From: Paenibacillus sinensis
GTDB taxonomy: Bacteria; Bacillota; Bacilli; Paenibacillales; Paenibacillaceae
Reading direction: 5' to 3'
NCBI RefSeq assembly: GCF_019904155.1
Contig: NZ_JAHCMB010000046.1
Span: 428 to 64,427, forward strand
Length of the DNA: 64,000 bases
Position 1 is the first letter of the stretch; the number at the start of each line of letters is the position of its first letter. The notes under the pieces are model-generated. The model did no database searches and had not been told where the DNA came from. It saw only the letters and a list, made by a program, of their open reading frames with translations. This document shows positions 62,347-64,000 of the stretch, one piece after another. The position numbers and the translations under genes were made by a program.

Positions 62347-62595
62347 ATGAGCGACAGCAAAAATGAGGGGCTGCCCGATCCGTCGGACAGTGATTACATC
62401 GTGATCAAGGCGAAGGAGAATGGCGTGCAGGTTATGGGGCTTACACGAGGTACGGATACCCGGTTTCATCATACGGAGAAGCTGGACAAAGGCGAAGTCT
62501 ATATCGCCCAGTTTACCGACCACACCTCGGCAATGAAGATCCGCGGCAAAGCCGAGATTATGACCAAGCACGGACAAATTGAGAGCGGGATCTGA
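62347..62595 (+). CDS. mtrB: trp RNA-binding attenuation protein (TRAP)
   Basis: The 82-residue protein is a clear [55 protein letters not shown]. The RNA-contacting Lys (in EKLDKGE) and the Lys-x-Arg pair (KIR) of the B. subtilis protein are kept. As an 11-mer with tryptophan it binds spaced GAG/UAG repeats in trp leader RNAs. AAGGAGG precedes the ATG. It lacks its usual neighbour folE (mtrA). Confidence 0.94.
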   Translation: MSDSKNEGLPDPSDSDYIVIKAKENGVQVMGLTRGTDTRFHHTEKLDKGEVYIAQFTDHTSAMKIRGKAEIMTKHGQIESGI

Positions 62596-62598
62596 GCG

Positions 62599-62621
62599 GC
62601 AGGCATAGCCTGCTTTTTTTT
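62599..62621 (+). terminator. terminator after mtrB
   Basis: GCAGGC and GCCTGC pair around ATA, followed by eight T residues. Confidence 0.85.
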
Positions 62622-62700
62622 GACATATAAGAGGATATAGGCCCGCGTACAGGCACAGGCAAAATGCCACCGCCGGCCAACACGGGAGGGGGGAGTGGCG

Positions 62701-63246
62701 GTGAACCGTTCATGGTGGATCGGAGCAGCTCTGGTTGTTACGGCAGCCTCGGCGCTGCTGCTTCCCCGTATGGAACTTCTTCAGTCGTCGCCGAAGCAGG
62801 CTTCAGGCACGGTGGAGACCTTCTCCCAGAAGGGCGACAAGCTGGTGATGGGAGAGGGCAATCTGGTGGATGCGGTCGGAGGCATTCCCTTCCACTTGCC
62901 TATCGGAAGCGTTGGTTGGGAAGAAGGCGTGTTATCGCTGGATTTGAAGGTGACCGACACTGCCGTTCGGCCGGGGGATGTGTACGCCGACATGTCGAGT
63001 GTGCTCTCCTTCGCCTTTCGAAATACCGAGAACGTGGATCAGGTACTGCTGCGGATTATGGCCGAGGACCGCTGGGTCGGCTCTTCACGCCTTCTGCTCG
63101 CGGCCGATGTCAGACGCTCGGAGCTGACTCCCGAGCTGCTCGAGGAACTGGAGAAGACCGGAAACATCCCTCTGCCTGCTTCGCTGAAGTCCGCGCTGCG
63201 GATAAGCGAAACCAGCCTGTGGAAAAATCAGTTCATCATTCCCTGA
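62701..63246 (+). CDS. secreted or membrane-anchored hypothetical protein
   Basis: The 181-residue protein has an N-terminal hydrophobic segment (WWIGAALVVTAASALLL) serving as signal or anchor and then a soluble domain with no recognised family. The second GTG is used, 6-8 bases after GGAGGGGGGAG; a GTG six bases earlier touches that site. It lies between mtrB and hepS, a spot without a counterpart in B. subtilis. Confidence 0.7.
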   Translation: MNRSWWIGAALVVTAASALLLPRMELLQSSPKQASGTVETFSQKGDKLVMGEGNLVDAVGGIPFHLPIGSVGWEEGVLSLDLKVTDTAVRPGDVYADMSSVLSFAFRNTENVDQVLLRIMAEDRWVGSSRLLLAADVRRSELTPELLEELEKTGNIPLPASLKSALRISETSLWKNQFIIP

Positions 63247-63380
63247 ACCGGGTAATAGAAGTAGTAAATGGACGGATGGAAGAATACCGGGCCGTGCGCG
63301 GCCCCTTAACATATGCTATAATAGTCAAGATTGTGAACAATCGATGATCGGTCAATATTAATTTGGGCTCGGAGGCTGAA

Positions 63381-64000
63381 ATGAAACCGTACCGCATACC
63401 GCAACTGGCTAAATCTTATACGGACTACGACATGATCCGGCGGCATACGGAACTGCCGCCGCTTTCGGACGCCCGCGGAGCTTTACTTTACACTTTTCTG
63501 AACCATGCCTCCCGCAGGCAGCCTGAGGCAGAGCTGTACGCACTCGTTACCGCACTTGTGCAGCTCGCACTGGATACGCATGAGTCTGTTGACGAAGCCA
63601 AGTCCCGGGATGAGGCGGTTATGCGCTCCCGTCAACTGAAGGTGCTGGCCGGTGATTTTTTCAGCAGCTGGTTCTATCGCCTTCTTGCAGGCAGCGGCGA
63701 AATCGGCATGATCGGCACGCTCAGCACAGCCATTGCCAATTTCAACGTGCTGAAGGCTCAGATGTATATCAAAGCCAGGGAAATGATGTTTACAGCCGAA
63801 GCCTATTTGCAGACCGCACTTCAGCTGAACATGAGCTTGTTCCAGTCTTTTACACCCCTGATCGACCAGAAGCTCGTGGAGCCTTGGCGCAGCTTGTTGA
63901 AGGAATTTACGCAATGCGAGACCGTTGCTCTGGAACTGAAGCGGGGAGAATTGCCGGAACAGGGGCAGGAAGGCTTCAGTTACTGGCATCTGCTCGAATC
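63381..64000 (+). CDS. hepS: heptaprenyl diphosphate synthase component 1 (3' partial)
   Basis: The frame is open from an ATG behind GGAGGCTG to the right edge, giving 206 residues. It resembles HepS: a Leu/Ala-rich helical protein with MRSRQLKVLAGDFFSSWFYRLLA, the most typical stretch, and LYTFLNHASRRQPEAELYALVTALVQLALDTH. With HepT it makes the heptaprenyl chain of menaquinone-7. Position after mtrB agrees with B. subtilis. TATAAT at 63317-63322 may be its -10. Confidence 0.88.
   Translation, partial: MKPYRIPQLAKSYTDYDMIRRHTELPPLSDARGALLYTFLNHASRRQPEAELYALVTALVQLALDTHESVDEAKSRDEAVMRSRQLKVLAGDFFSSWFYRLLAGSGEIGMIGTLSTAIANFNVLKAQMYIKAREMMFTAEAYLQTALQLNMSLFQSFTPLIDQKLVEPWRSLLKEFTQCETVALELKRGELPEQGQEGFSYWHLLE

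Overview
The window looks like a Paenibacillus-type endospore-forming member of the Bacillota. The reasons are the sporulation genes (dacB-spmA-spmB, gerW/ytfJ, ypeB, spoVIF, spoIVA), strong GGAGG ribosome binding sites with frequent GTG and TTG starts, an FMN riboswitch on the riboflavin operon, a serine T-box on serA, a TRAP (mtrB) gene, and gene order matching the Bacillus subtilis rib-scp-dac-spm-rlu-res and prsW-ypeB-ypfA-cmk-ypfD-der-gpsA-spoIVA-hbs-mtrB-hepS blocks. No rRNA, tRNA, CRISPR array or intact mobile element was found. Genus-level assignment is inference. Positions 1 to about 14.4 kb are AT-richer and accessory. They hold the 3' part of a large RHS/YD-repeat polymorphic toxin with a Hint domain and a C-terminal domain carrying the exact D-x2-H-x3-E spacing of the colicin E3 16S rRNase active site. 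Next come a likely immunity gene, a frameshifted IS3-type transposase remnant, a TetR/SDR/RibD-C/aldo-keto reductase/MFS cluster, a CPA2 cation:proton antiporter, a second SDR operon ending in its own TetR gene and preceded by two tandem operators, and a decayed amino-acid racemase. From about 14.5 kb the backbone is GC-richer and mostly conserved: FMN riboswitch-ribD-ribE-ribBA-ribH, scpA-scpB, a DUF2953 gene and gerW. It is interrupted at 21.9-28.2 kb by a reverse-strand block of algJ-like, algI-like, VanS-like kinase, VanR-like regulator and acyltransferase-3 genes, which looks like an envelope-modification module. The backbone then resumes with dacB-spmA-spmB (behind a sigma-E-like promoter), a small amidase-like gene, rluB, resA, resD and resE. 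resB and most of resC are missing: between resA and resD only a frameshifted resC tail and a structured, promoter-containing spacer remain. Then follow glpK (coupled to a 29-codon leader ORF), a chemoreceptor-like gene, a WYL regulator divergent from an SDR gene, serA behind a T-box with an AGC (Ser) specifier, and several envelope or regulatory genes: a CPBP protease, a metallophosphoesterase, a polysaccharide deacetylase, mecA and prsW. ypeB lacks an adjacent sleB. The last part runs PilZ protein, cmk-plsC, S1-like rpsA, der-plsY-gpsA, spoVIF, a nucleotidyltransferase-like gene, a 2Fe-2S ferredoxin, spoIVA, hbs, mtrB (no adjacent folE), a secreted hypothetical and the 5' part of hepS, which runs off the right edge. 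The most interesting items are the E3-like RHS toxin with an unrecognised 181-aa immunity candidate, the decayed resBC locus with its structured spacer, the operator that exactly fills the promoter spacer of the second SDR operon, the serine T-box on serA, and the intrinsic terminator placed a few bases after the cmk promoter.
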